DNA of 64,000 nt, from the NCBI RefSeq assembly GCF_011759605.1, contig NZ_JAAOYX010000001.1, positions 2,580,851-2,644,850 on the forward strand. The letters run 5' to 3'. Both the position numbers and the translations under genes were made by a program. Source of the stretch: Luteibacter sp. SG786. GTDB taxonomy: Bacteria; Pseudomonadota; Gammaproteobacteria; Xanthomonadales; Rhodanobacteraceae. The notes under the pieces were generated by a model. That model was given only the letters and a program-made list of their open reading frames with translations, searched no databases and was not told the origin of the DNA. Positions 8,128 to 16,505 of the stretch are shown piece by piece. The number at the start of each line of letters is the position of its first letter. Position 1 is the first letter of the stretch.

Positions 8128-8844
8128 ATGACCACGAGCATCGACCATCCATTCGCCCGATCCCTTCCATGGACGGCCTGGCCCTCGGCGCCATCGCCGG
8201 ACGCGGGCCTGGACCTGGACGTGCTCCAACGCCATCTCGCGGTCACCCGGCGGAAGCACAAGGCCGGCCAGCACCTGTTCCACGCGGGCCAGCCGTTCCG
8301 CGCACTGCACCTGATCCATTCGGGATCGTTCAAGACCTCCGGTCTGACCGACGACGGTCGGGAGAGGGTCACGGCGTTCAAGATGCGCGGCGAGTTGATC
8401 GGGGTGGATTCGATCGGTCTCGGCTCCTACGCGTGCGATGCCGTTGCCCTCGAAGACAGCGAAAGCTGGGAGTTGCCGTATCCGGCCGTGATGAAGGCTG
8501 CAACGCACGTTCCCGGTTTGCAGGAGCAGATCCATGCCGCGCTCGCCGCGGAGATCCGCTGCGATCGCAGCTGGATGCTGCTGCTCTCCACGCTTGCCGC
8601 CGAACCGCGGGTGGCCGCGTTCCTGATCGACATGGCGGCGAGACAGGCGCGGATGGGTTACAGCGCGAGGCACTTCATCCTGCGCATGAGCCGTCTGGAC
8701 ATCGCAAGCTTCCTCGCGATCAAGCACGAGACGGTGAGCCGCGCCCTCTCGCACCTGGCCGACCGCCACTTCATCAGCGTTCAGCGCCGGGAAGTACGCG
8801 TGCTCGATGCGGAAGGACTGCGCGAGATGGCTGTCGCCGCCTGA
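8128..8844 (+). CDS. CRP/FNR-family regulator lacking the FNR iron-sulfur cysteines
   Basis: 238 residues with the FNR layout. A cyclic-nucleotide-binding fold spans about residues 30-150, with the FNR-like stretch GELIGVDSIGLGS near 88-100, then a dimer helix and a C-terminal winged helix. The recognition helix holds E201-T-V-S204-R205; in E. coli FNR the same E, S and R read the TTGAT half-site. The three N-terminal cysteines are absent, and W114 replaces the fourth, so a 4Fe-4S oxygen sensor is not possible; the only cysteines are C103 and C145. It may instead be a DNR-like or otherwise ligand-responsive member. It is the best candidate to bind the boxes listed here. The frame is open upstream to 7708, but the ATG at 8128 has GGGAGA in place. 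Confidence 0.87.
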   Translation: MTTSIDHPFARSLPWTAWPSAPSPDAGLDLDVLQRHLAVTRRKHKAGQHLFHAGQPFRALHLIHSGSFKTSGLTDDGRERVTAFKMRGELIGVDSIGLGSYACDAVALEDSESWELPYPAVMKAATHVPGLQEQIHAALAAEIRCDRSWMLLLSTLAAEPRVAAFLIDMAARQARMGYSARHFILRMSRLDIASFLAIKHETVSRALSHLADRHFISVQRREVRVLDAEGLREMAVAA

Positions 8845-10845
8845 TCAGGACTGCGACAGCACCCGCTGCCAGACGGCCAGCAGTTCTTCGCGGCGATACG
8901 GCTTGCGCAGCAGCGGAAAGGCCGGTTCTTCGGCGGGATCGTCGCCTCGCGAGTCGAATTCGTAGCCCGAGGTGAGCAACACCTTGAGTGCCGGACGACG
9001 CGCCTTGAGTTCATGGGCCAGTTCGATGCCGGATTCTCCCGCGCCAAGAACCACGTCGGTGAACAGCATCTCGATATCGTCGTGGGCGTCGAAGATCGCG
9101 TGCGCCGAAGCGGCATCGGGGGCCTCCAGGGGTACGTATCCCGCCGAGCGCAGGAAGGACGCCGCGATGCGGCGTACCTCGGCTTCGTCTTCGACCACAA
9201 GGATGCTCGCGCCGCTCGAGGCGACGGTGGAGGCTTCCGGCGGCCCGACGACCTCCGCGCGGGCCACGGGAAGCACCATCTCGATCCGCGTGCCTGCGCC
9301 GGTTTCGCTTTCCAGCGTGAGCCGCCCCCCCGATTGCTTCACGAACCCATAGACCATGCTGAGGCCGAGTCCGCTCCCCTTGCCGGGACCCTTCGTGGTG
9401 AAGAAGGGTTCAAAGGCGCGGGCACTGACTTCCGGCGGCATGCCGACGCCGGTGTCCACCACCGAAAACACCACGTAGGAACCCGGCGCGAGATCCTCGT
9501 CCGCCTGAACCTCCAGCGCCCGGGCCGAGATGATCAACTTGCCGCCGTTCGACATGGCGTCTCGCGCGTTCAGAGCGAGGTTGATCAACGCGGCCTCCAG
9601 CTCGCCCGGATCGGCGAACACGGCGGGCAGGGCGTCCGTGCAACTCGCCATCACGCGAATCTGCTCGCCCAGCGTGCGGCCGAGCATGTCGCTCAAGTCG
9701 GCCAGGAGCAATTCCGGCCGCACGGCGCGCGGGGTGAGGCGCTGGCGTCGCGAGAAGCCGAGCAGTTTCCGGGTGAGTGCCGACCCTCGTTCCACGGCGC
9801 GCGACGCGCTTGCCACCACTTCCGCGGTTTCGGCGTCCTTGGCGCCGTCCATCTCCAGCAGCTGCAGGTTTCCGGAGATGATAGTGAGCAGGTTATTGAA
9901 ATCGTGCGCGATGCCGCCGGTAAGCTGGCCCAGGGCGTCCAGGCGCTGGGCATGGGCCAGTTGCTCGTCGGCGCGTCCACGCTGGATGGCTCCCGATAGC
10001 ACGTTGGCCACGGCGCCCACGAAGTGGTGCCTGTCGCGATCGCTGCCGTTTCCGTTGCCGGGGGGCAGCCATGCAACGAGGTAGCCGGCGGGCGCACGCC
10101 GATCCGGTAGCGTGGCCACCACGGCGTGCGGCGACGGTGCGCCGAGGAGAGCAGGGAATGCCACGACTTCGCCGGCTTCCATCCTGCCGCGCTGGAGTCC
10201 ATCCAGCATCGGCAGCCAGGGGGCGTGGGACAGGCTTTCCTTGAACGCCGGATCGAGCCCCGAGGAGCCGCTGACGCGAGGCTTGTCCCCGTGCGGGTCG
10301 GTCAGCAGGATCGCGACCGCCGGCGCGCTCAGTGCCGAAGCGATCAATGCGGGGATCTCGGCGAGGGCCGCCTCGTGGTTGGGCGCAACGAGAATGCGCC
10401 GGCTGATGTCCGCCAATGCGGCATCGTAGCCGCTGCGGGCAAGTGCCTGACGGGCGCGCTGCGTTTCCGAGATGTCGCGGATGGACGCGGCGAAAAGGGC
10501 TTCCGGGCCACCGGCGATCGGACTCAGGCCAATTTCCACGGGAAACGGCGAGCCGTCTGCGCGCACGCCCGTGAGTTCATAACCGGCGCCCATGGGACGA
10601 ACACGCGGGCTGTCCATGTAATGGGTGCGGTGCGCCACGTGCAGTGCGCGCACCTGGTCGGGCAACAGTACCTCGATGAGCTGTCCGGCCAGCGTGCCCG
10701 GCGCGTAGCCGAAGAGGGATTCCGCCCGCGGGTTGGCCAGCACGATGGTGCCCGACTTGTCCACGACTACCATGGCGTCCGGGGCCGTTTCGAACAGGGC
10801 CCTGAAGAGGGCGGCATCCGCGAACCGGTCCGGCCAGGAACTCAT
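8845..10845 (-). CDS. PAS hybrid sensor histidine kinase with receiver domain
   Basis: 666 residues, with no membrane segment, so cytoplasmic. The order is PAS (about 12-130), a GAF-like region (about 140-290), HisKA with phospho-acceptor H314 in GGIAHDFNN, HATPase (N box 422-429, DTGVGM 464-469, GSGLGL 490-495) and a C-terminal receiver with acceptor D597 and K648. The HDFNN form of the H box is that of family 4-type hybrid kinases. Its start overlaps the stop of the response regulator by 4 bases (ATGA), so translation is coupled. The signal is unknown; a redox or ligand-binding PAS would suit the surrounding regulon. Its stop codon abuts that of the FNR-like gene. Confidence 0.92.
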   Translation of the reverse strand: MSSWPDRFADAALFRALFETAPDAMVVVDKSGTIVLANPRAESLFGYAPGTLAGQLIEVLLPDQVRALHVAHRTHYMDSPRVRPMGAGYELTGVRADGSPFPVEIGLSPIAGGPEALFAASIRDISETQRARQALARSGYDAALADISRRILVAPNHEAALAEIPALIASALSAPAVAILLTDPHGDKPRVSGSSGLDPAFKESLSHAPWLPMLDGLQRGRMEAGEVVAFPALLGAPSPHAVVATLPDRRAPAGYLVAWLPPGNGNGSDRDRHHFVGAVANVLSGAIQRGRADEQLAHAQRLDALGQLTGGIAHDFNNLLTIISGNLQLLEMDGAKDAETAEVVASASRAVERGSALTRKLLGFSRRQRLTPRAVRPELLLADLSDMLGRTLGEQIRVMASCTDALPAVFADPGELEAALINLALNARDAMSNGGKLIISARALEVQADEDLAPGSYVVFSVVDTGVGMPPEVSARAFEPFFTTKGPGKGSGLGLSMVYGFVKQSGGRLTLESETGAGTRIEMVLPVARAEVVGPPEASTVASSGASILVVEDEAEVRRIAASFLRSAGYVPLEAPDAASAHAIFDAHDDIEMLFTDVVLGAGESGIELAHELKARRPALKVLLTSGYEFDSRGDDPAEEPAFPLLRKPYRREELLAVWQRVLSQS

Positions 10846-11579
10846 GTCCGTTGCACCGTGGGAGTGAAGAGGTAGCCGGTACCCCGCACGGACTTGATCA
10901 ACTGCGGCTGCGCCGGGTCGGACTCGATCTTGCGGCGCAGGCGCCCCACCTGCACGTCGATGGCGCGGTCGAAGGGGCCTGCCTCGCGTCCGTGCACGTG
11001 GTTCATCAACTGGTCGCGGGTCATCACCTGGTTGGGGTGTTCCACGAGCGTCTTGAGCAGGGCGAATTCGCCCGTGGTGAGTTCGACGCGGGCGCCCTCG
11101 CGGTCGGCGAGCGTATGCGTGCGCAGGTCCAGAATGAAACGGTCGAAGGCGAATCCGCCGGGTGTCGCTGGCGGTGACGGCGGAGCGGGCTCCGAAGAGC
11201 CGCGCGTACGCCGCAGCACGCTGCGAACGCGGGCCAGCAGTTCACGCAGGTCGAAGGGCTTGGTCACGTAGTCGTCCGCGCCCAGTTCGAGGCCGACGAT
11301 GCGGTCGACCGACTCGCCGCGCCCGGTAACGATCACGACCGGGCCGCGCCATTGCTCGCGCAGGTAGCGCGTGATGGCGAACCCGTCTTCCCCGGGCAGG
11401 CCGAGATCGAGCAGGACGAGGTCGACCGGCTGGTCGGCGATCGTGCGGCGCATCTGATTTCCGTCGCCCGCGGTGAGCACCTGGAAACCCTGGGCGGAGA
11501 AATAGCGCGACAGAAGCGTCGTCACGTCGGTTTCGTCGTCGACGATCAATAACGTGTCGCCCGATTTGTCGGCCGCCAT
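10842..11579 (-). CDS. OmpR/PhoB-family response regulator
   Basis: 245 residues: a receiver domain with acidic pair D14-D15, phospho-acceptor D58 (LVLLDLGLPGEDG), T86 and K108, a proline-rich linker, then a winged-helix trans-activation domain ending SVRGTGYLF. It is the likely partner of the kinase downstream, although that kinase also carries its own receiver, so a branched phosphorelay is possible. It lies 107 bases after the phosphate acyltransferase gene on the same strand and may be co-transcribed with it and the USP at 12690. Confidence 0.92.
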   Translation of the reverse strand: MAADKSGDTLLIVDDETDVTTLLSRYFSAQGFQVLTAGDGNQMRRTIADQPVDLVLLDLGLPGEDGFAITRYLREQWRGPVVIVTGRGESVDRIVGLELGADDYVTKPFDLRELLARVRSVLRRTRGSSEPAPPSPPATPGGFAFDRFILDLRTHTLADREGARVELTTGEFALLKTLVEHPNQVMTRDQLMNHVHGREAGPFDRAIDVQVGRLRRKIESDPAQPQLIKSVRGTGYLFTPTVQRT

Positions 11580-11686
11580 GGGCTCTGTCCCTTGAGAGTA
11601 AGCCGGGCCTCGCCGGTCGCTTGCCGCCCATTAAAAAGGACGAGGCCCTGCACGGCAAGTATGCGTTCGTGGGCGATCCCCGAACG

Positions 11687-12649
11687 TCAGGCCACGGCGT
11701 GCTCCGTACGCGTGGCTTCGAGTACGGCCATGGCGGCCGAGGCCACGCGCGACGCCGGGCTGTCGGCGCGGCTCGTGAGGGCGACCGGAAGCGACGCGCC
11801 CAGCACGATGCCGGCGGCGATGCCGTCGGCCAGGAGCACCAAGGCCTTGGCCAACAGGTTGCCGGATTCGAGGTCGGGAGCGATGAGGATGTTCGCCCTT
11901 CCGGCCACCCGCGCCTCGATATGTTTCATGTCCGCCGCGGCATGGCTGATCGCGTTGTCCAGGGCAAGCGGGCCTTCAAGGTCGGCCCCGACGATCTGGC
12001 CGCGTTCGGCCATCTTCGCCAGGGCCGCCGCGTGCAGCGTGGCCGGCATGGTCTCGTGCACCGTCTCGACGGCGGCCAGCACGGCGACGTGCCGGTGCTC
12101 GATGCCGATGGTCTGCGCCAGCCCGATCGCGTTCTGGCAGATCTCGCGCTTTTCCTCAAGACCGGGGCGCAGGTGGATCACCGCGTCGCTGATGAGCAGT
12201 GGGTGCGAGTAGGCCGGCGTGTCGATCGCGAACGCATGCGACATGCGTCCGCTGCCGCGCACGCCCGCATCGCGGTCGAGCAACACGTGCATGAGGTCCG
12301 CAGTGTGGATGTCGCCCTTCATCAGCGCGGCGACGTCGCCACGGCGACCCGCCAGCGCCGCGGCCCGGGCGGCGGCACGGGCATCGCTCGCATCGCGGAT
12401 GGTGACGCCTTCGAGACCACGGCCGAGGGTATCGGCCAGTTGCCGGATCTGCGCCTCCGGGCCGAACAGCCAGGGCTCGATCAGCCCATGCGACGCCGCA
12501 TCCAGCGCCCCTTCCAGCGAGACGGCGCTGCACGGATGGATCACGCCCATCGGGATCCGTGGCCGGTCGCGACAGCGTTCCAGGAGAAAACGGAAGCGGG
12601 GGTGACGCAGGTCGCCTTCGGCGGCCGTTTCGTTGATTGTTGGGGTCAT
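11687..12649 (-). CDS. Phosphate acetyl/butyryl-transferase family protein
   Basis: 320 residues of the PTA_PTB fold: MKGDIHTADLMHVLL, HPLLISDAVIHLRPGLEEK, and the C-terminal GRANILIAPDLESGNLLAKAL, all hallmarks of the family that interconverts acyl-CoA and acyl phosphate. It matches the C-terminal part of the annotated 'enoyl-CoA hydratase/phosphate acetyltransferase' proteins and lacks the hydratase part. The frame runs upstream to 12751, but MTPTINET at 12649 is the natural start. It follows the USP gene by 40 bases and shares the FNR box at 13188. This suggests a role in fermentative acetate/ATP metabolism, as in ANR-controlled pyruvate fermentation of pseudomonads; no acetate kinase is in the window. 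Confidence 0.87.
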   Translation of the reverse strand: MTPTINETAAEGDLRHPRFRFLLERCRDRPRIPMGVIHPCSAVSLEGALDAASHGLIEPWLFGPEAQIRQLADTLGRGLEGVTIRDASDARAAARAAALAGRRGDVAALMKGDIHTADLMHVLLDRDAGVRGSGRMSHAFAIDTPAYSHPLLISDAVIHLRPGLEEKREICQNAIGLAQTIGIEHRHVAVLAAVETVHETMPATLHAAALAKMAERGQIVGADLEGPLALDNAISHAAADMKHIEARVAGRANILIAPDLESGNLLAKALVLLADGIAAGIVLGASLPVALTSRADSPASRVASAAMAVLEATRTEHAVA

Positions 12650-12689
12650 GGCGATTCCGGAGCCGGCGTTCGATGGGGTGGCAGGTGCG

Positions 12690-13109
12690 TCAGCGCACGA
12701 CCAGCACGGGGACTTTCGTGCGCTCGAGCACCTTGCGGACCACCGACCCAAGGAACGCCGTCATGACCGCATTCCGCCCGTGCGAACCCATGGCGATCAT
12801 GTCGAATTTGCCGCGGCGTGCTACCGCGGCGATCTCCTCGGCGGCGTCCCCGATGCCGAACGCTTCCTCGTAATCCACGCCGGCCTCGCGCAGGACCGTT
12901 CGCGCCCGCCGCATGGCGGCCTGGCGGTTCTGTGCGTGGAATGCCGCGATAGAGACCTCGTCCAGGTAAGTGGCGATATGGCCGTTGAGCGGCGCATCGA
13001 CGTGGATCAGCGTCAACTCGGCCCCCTCGACGGCGACCTGATGGCGCAGGACGAAGCGCAGTGCACGGATCGAGGCCGCGCTCCCGTCGATAGCTGTAAG
13101 GATCTTCAT
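12690..13109 (-). CDS. Universal stress protein, canonical single domain
   Basis: 139 residues, the normal length of a one-domain UspA. It starts MKILTAIDGSAASIRALRF and ends with an intact nucleotide signature (AMGSHGRNAVMTAFLGSVVRKVL, G-x2-G-x9-G-S) and VPVLVVR. The frame is open upstream to 13346 without a plausible start until the ATG at 13109. It is the first gene of a likely minus-strand operon USP, phosphate acyltransferase, response regulator, histidine kinase. Of all USPs here it is the best candidate for a real ATP binder. Confidence 0.92.
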   Translation of the reverse strand: MKILTAIDGSAASIRALRFVLRHQVAVEGAELTLIHVDAPLNGHIATYLDEVSIAAFHAQNRQAAMRRARTVLREAGVDYEEAFGIGDAAEEIAAVARRGKFDMIAMGSHGRNAVMTAFLGSVVRKVLERTKVPVLVVR

Positions 13110-13187
13110 GGAGTGATCTCCGTGGGTGGCCGGCGCGCCCCGAGGGCCGTCGTGTCCCCATTCTTCGATCTCGTTCCGACCTGCATC

Positions 13188-13201
13188 TTGATCCGCGTCA
13201 A
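13188..13201 (-). promoter_or_regulatory. FNR/ANR-type box for USP-phosphate acyltransferase unit
   Basis: TTGATCCGCGTCAA, centre 85.5 bp upstream of the USP start at 13109. AAGAAT on the minus strand (13165-13160) is 32 bp from the centre as a -10 candidate. It also lies about 155 bp before the divergent DUF2238 gene. Confidence 0.7.
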
Positions 13202-13349
13202 CGCGGCCCGCCCAACGTGGCAGTCTCATGCGCCTGATCGCTACCGGAATGCCGCATTGTCCGCACAGTCGCCGAACACACGAGGGGAAACCGACCCGGG
13301 CGCGGGTGCCGTGTCGCCGGCGCCTGCGCCTGTGCGGATTCGGCAACGG

Positions 13350-13985
13350 ATGGCGCTTCCGCCCATCCTGTTGGCCGCGACCGTGCCGATTCTCGTCTGG
13401 TCAGGGTGGTCTCCGAACGACCGGGGCGACTGGTTGCTGGAAAACGCGCTTGTGGCGATTGCCATGCCGCTGTTCGTCGCCGGCTATCGCAGGCTGCGCT
13501 TCTCGACGCTGAGTTACCTGATGCTGTTCGTCTTCTTCTGCCTCCATGAGGTCGGCGCGCATTACACCTATTCGAAGGTTCCGTATCCCCAGTGGCTGGG
13601 ATGGTTGCCGGACCTGGCCTGGACAGGTGCCGGCGAGTCCCGCAATCACTACGATCGCGTGGTGCACTTCGCCTACGGATTCCTCGTGATGCCTGCGGTT
13701 TTCGAACTTTTCGCACGCCGGGCCGCGCTGCAAGGCCTGTGGCGATGGCTTGTCCCGGTCACCTTCGTGATGGCGCACTCCATGGTGTACGAACTGGTGG
13801 AGTGGGGAGCTGCACTCGTCTTCGGAGGTGACCTGGGGCTGACGTACCTCGGCACGCAAGGCGATGAGTGGGACGCGCAGAAAGACATGCTCCTCGCGAC
13901 CGCGGGGAGCGTGGCAATGACATGCCTGCTCGCCGCGGCGGGCTGGCGCGGCCTCCGGGCCGCCGTCGCGGACACGCGGTCATAG
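13350..13985 (+). CDS. DUF2238 (YjdF-like) inner-membrane protein
   Basis: 211 residues from the ATG at 13350. The protein is hydrophobic, with about six membrane segments, and carries the family pattern HEVGAHYTYSKVPY, the NHYDRVVHFAYGF loop and the ending LGTQGDEWDAQKDM. The function of DUF2238 proteins is not known. The frame extends far upstream, and in-frame GTG codons at 13311 and 13332 are possible starts; none has a convincing Shine-Dalgarno, so the start is uncertain. The next gene (MgtC/DUF4010) begins 5 bases after its stop, so the two are co-transcribed. Confidence 0.82.
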   Translation: MALPPILLAATVPILVWSGWSPNDRGDWLLENALVAIAMPLFVAGYRRLRFSTLSYLMLFVFFCLHEVGAHYTYSKVPYPQWLGWLPDLAWTGAGESRNHYDRVVHFAYGFLVMPAVFELFARRAALQGLWRWLVPVTFVMAHSMVYELVEWGAALVFGGDLGLTYLGTQGDEWDAQKDMLLATAGSVAMTCLLAAAGWRGLRAAVADTRS

Positions 13986-13990
13986 CGCCG

Positions 13991-15283
13991 ATGCCCACCG
14001 ATATCGGCATCCTTTCTCTTACGCCGCAGGTCGTCTCGCTGGGCGTGGGGTTGGGCGTGGGCCTGCTGATCGGGCTCGAGCGGGAACGCGCGAAAGACCA
14101 CCACCCGCGCGCCCTGCCTGCGGGCGTGCGAACCTTCAGCATGCTCGGGCTGGGCGGCGTGATCGCCGCATTCGCCGGTACCGCGGCCATCTGCGTCGGC
14201 GGACTGTTCCTGGCCTTCGTCGCGACGGCGAGCTATGTGAGAAGCGCCACGGAAGGGAAGGAAGACGCCGCTGGCAACCGAACCCCGCCAGGCCTCACCA
14301 CCGAAGTGGCGATGCTCGTGACCTTCCTGCTCGGCGTCCTGGCCGCGTCGTCCGCGGCGCTGGCTGGCGGCGTCGGCGTGGTGGTGGCCACGCTCCTCGC
14401 CAGTCGGGCGCGCCTGCACCGCTTCGCGCGCCAATGGCTGTCGGAGCGGGAACTGCACGATCTGCTCATCCTCGCGGTGGCCGCGTTCGTGGTGCTGCCG
14501 CTGCTGCCCGACGTCACGGTGGACCCATGGCAAAGCATCAATCCGCGACGGCTCTGGTGGCTGGTGGTCGCCGTGATGTCCATCGCCTCGGTCGGGTATC
14601 TGGTGCTGCGCATTTTCGGCGCCAGGGTTGGCCTGGCCGTTGCGGGTCTGGCCGGCGGATTCGCATCCAGCACGGCCACGGTGCTCGCAATGGGCGAACG
14701 GGCCAGGGAGGCTCCGGCGCTGGCGGCGACGGCGGCCAGTGCCGCGATCCTCGCGAACGTGGGCAGTCTCGTGCAGCTGTCCGTGGTGGTTGGATCCCTC
14801 GCTCCCGCGTTGCTCGAACGATTGGCGATTTCCCTGTTGGCGGCCGGCCTGGTCACCGTGGTATGCGCCGTGGCGGCGGCATGGGGCGCGGGTACGACGG
14901 CAACGCCGGGCAGGCTCGCCGGATCCCGCCCATTCAGGCCGGGCGCCGTTCTTCGCTTCGTCGCCATCCTCGCGGGCGTACTCCTGCTTACATCGGTGCT
15001 CCGCGAGTGGTTGGGAAGCGGCAGCCTTCCGTGGCTGATGGTGTTTTCCGGCATCGCCGACGTGCACGCCGCCGCCGCGTCGGCGGCGCAATCGACGGCG
15101 AACGGGCAGATCGGATTGGGTCTCGCGTCCGCGTGCGTGCTCATCGCGTACGCATCCAGTGCCGTCTTCAAGTGCACGCTTGCCTATGCCAAGGGCGGCA
15201 CCCGCTATGCGTTGAAGGTTGCCCCCGCCACCGTCGCGATCCTCGCGGTGTTCGCACTTGCACTCTGGTGGACGTCGCCCTGA
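13991..15283 (+). CDS. MgtC/SapB-family membrane protein with DUF4010
   Basis: 430 residues. The N-terminal MgtC-like domain has GVGLLIGLERERAKDH and AGVRTFSMLGLGG, followed by a long hydrophobic DUF4010 domain with many membrane helices (for example FRPGAVLRFVAILAGVLLL and the GIADVHAAAASAAQ loop). MgtC-like domains are linked to growth at low magnesium and to modulation of ATP synthase in pathogens, but the long DUF4010 form has no established role. The start at 13991 follows the DUF2238 stop directly. It is the last gene before the repeat array. Confidence 0.85.
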   Translation: MPTDIGILSLTPQVVSLGVGLGVGLLIGLERERAKDHHPRALPAGVRTFSMLGLGGVIAAFAGTAAICVGGLFLAFVATASYVRSATEGKEDAAGNRTPPGLTTEVAMLVTFLLGVLAASSAALAGGVGVVVATLLASRARLHRFARQWLSERELHDLLILAVAAFVVLPLLPDVTVDPWQSINPRRLWWLVVAVMSIASVGYLVLRIFGARVGLAVAGLAGGFASSTATVLAMGERAREAPALAATAASAAILANVGSLVQLSVVVGSLAPALLERLAISLLAAGLVTVVCAVAAAWGAGTTATPGRLAGSRPFRPGAVLRFVAILAGVLLLTSVLREWLGSGSLPWLMVFSGIADVHAAAASAAQSTANGQIGLGLASACVLIAYASSAVFKCTLAYAKGGTRYALKVAPATVAILAVFALALWWTSP

Positions 15284-15343
15284 GCGATAGGCACCTTTCG
15301 TCAGCCAGGCGCCTTGCGCGCGGCGCTCGTACGTGGTCGGGAA

Positions 15344-15581
15344 GCCGGCAGCCGTCGCCCTCGCCGCGAAGACTTGCGTCGTTCCTTGCGAAAGGAGAGC
15401 CGCTGCGCGGCTGGTGTCTTATGGCTGGCGCCGCGGCGGACCCGGGCGTCCAGGCGGGGGTTTCCGACTCGGCATCCTGCCTCGGCGGAAACGGCGGGCC
15501 GTCCTGGCCCGCCCCCTGCGGGCCTTTTCCACCCGCACGCCCTCGACTCCAGACATCGCGGCGAGGGCGACGGCTGCCGGC
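15344..15581 (+). mobile_element. 238-bp MITE-like inverted-repeat element, copy A
   Basis: The first 26 bases (15344-15369) and the last 26 bases (15556-15581) are perfect reverse complements. The interior contains an 8-bp hairpin GGCGGGCC/GGCCCGCC and a smaller one AGCCGC/GCGGCT. It has no gene of its own. The same 238-bp unit occurs inverted at 16061-16298 and, cut by the window edge, at 63829. It could be a non-autonomous mobile element or a structured intergenic repeat; no target duplication was identified. Confidence 0.75.
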
Positions 15582-15661
15582 ATCGGACGGTGAGGCGGTG
15601 TGTTGTGTAGTGCGTGGCGTGCGTTGCTTTGTCGGTCTGTGGTGATCGTTCGCGCCTGAGT

Positions 15662-15985
15662 CGCTGGGTGCCTGCCTTCACAGGCACGACGGTGTGGGGT
15701 GCTGCGGAAGCCGGGAGTCGCGCGCTCTTCTGTAGGAGCCGCCATGGCGGCGAGACAACCTGGCCCCAGTCGATCCGAGTGCGATTTTTGGAAACCGGCT
15801 TGCCGCGAGCACCCATCGCCGCTGGAGCGGCTCCTATAGGACACGATGCAGCGTTATCGCCAGCGTGCCTCGCCGCCATGGCGGCTCCTACAAAGGACAG
15901 CGCAACGCTATCGCTGGCGTGGTTCGCTGCGCTCCAAGCGCCGCAGCCCACCTACCGTCGTGCCTGCGAAAGCAGGCACCCAGCG
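15662..15985. repeat. Nested inverted small repeats (hairpin and REP-like pairs)
   Basis: Between the two 238-bp elements lie two mirrored pairs. The 32-bp units 15662-15693 and 15954-15985 are inverted copies with two differences and contain the hairpin GTGCCTGC/GCAGGCAC. The 24-bp units 15731-15754 and 15869-15892 are perfect inverted copies and contain the palindrome GCCGCCATGGCGGC. A third GGAGCGGCTCCTATAGGA variant lies near 15823-15840. They resemble REP/BIME sequences. The stretch 15284-16505 holds no convincing gene; open frames in it are by-products of the repeats. Confidence 0.75.
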
Positions 15986-16060
15986 CCCGGTCGGCAAGAG
16001 ACGAAAACATACCATCGGCTTCAGCTCCGGCTCTCCCACCAGCACTCCGCACCGTCGGTT

Positions 16061-16298
16061 GCCAGTACCCGTTCCCCTCGCCGCGATGTCTGGAGTCGAG
16101 GGTGGCCGGGCGGAGAAGGCCCGAAGGGGGCGGGCCAGGACGGCCCGCCGTCTTCGCCGAGGCAGGAGGCCGAGTCGAAGACCCCCGGTCGGACGCCCGG
16201 GTCCGCCGCGGCGAAGCCATCAGACACTGAGCCGCGTAGCGGCTCTCCTTTCGCAAGGAACGACGTAAGCCTTCGCGGCGAGGGGAACGGGTGCTGGC
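16061..16298 (-). mobile_element. 238-bp MITE-like inverted-repeat element, copy B (inverted)
   Basis: The element is exactly 238 bp, like copy A, and in opposite orientation. Its 26-bp ends (16061-16086 and 16273-16298) are complementary except one T/G position, which would be a G-U pair in RNA. The ends differ from copy A at four positions, and in each case the opposite arm changed to match. About 60 bp beyond the 16298 end (to about 16360) is also shared with the sequence before copy C, so the repeated unit can be longer. Confidence 0.75.
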
Positions 16299-16505
16299 TC
16301 TCACGCCACGGCACAGGCGCCGATGCGAGGCCGACCAGGCGAGCCCATCCTACGAAGCGAATCTCATACCGACTCCATATGCGCAGTCACGCCACGCAGC
16401 CGGAATACGTGAAGCACCAAAAATAAGCGCCCTGACCAAGACGCGAATTGTCTCGCGGCGTAACGCTGAGTGTTCCGACCCGAGGGGCATTCATCAGGAA
16501 CCGGT

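Noticed and set aside
12633..13349. Long N-terminal extension of the DUF2238 frame
   Set aside because: It is antisense to the USP at 12690-13109 and crosses the FNR box; the encoded sequence is unlike the membrane protein family.
13673..15091. A 472-codon minus-strand frame opposite mgtC
   Set aside because: It is very Arg/His/Gln rich and without motifs; the plus strand codes for a clear MgtC/DUF4010 membrane protein.
15614..16426. Several overlapping open frames of 100-270 codons on both strands
   Set aside because: They run across the repeat array. Their similarity to each other comes from repeated DNA, and none has a start signal or recognisable domain.
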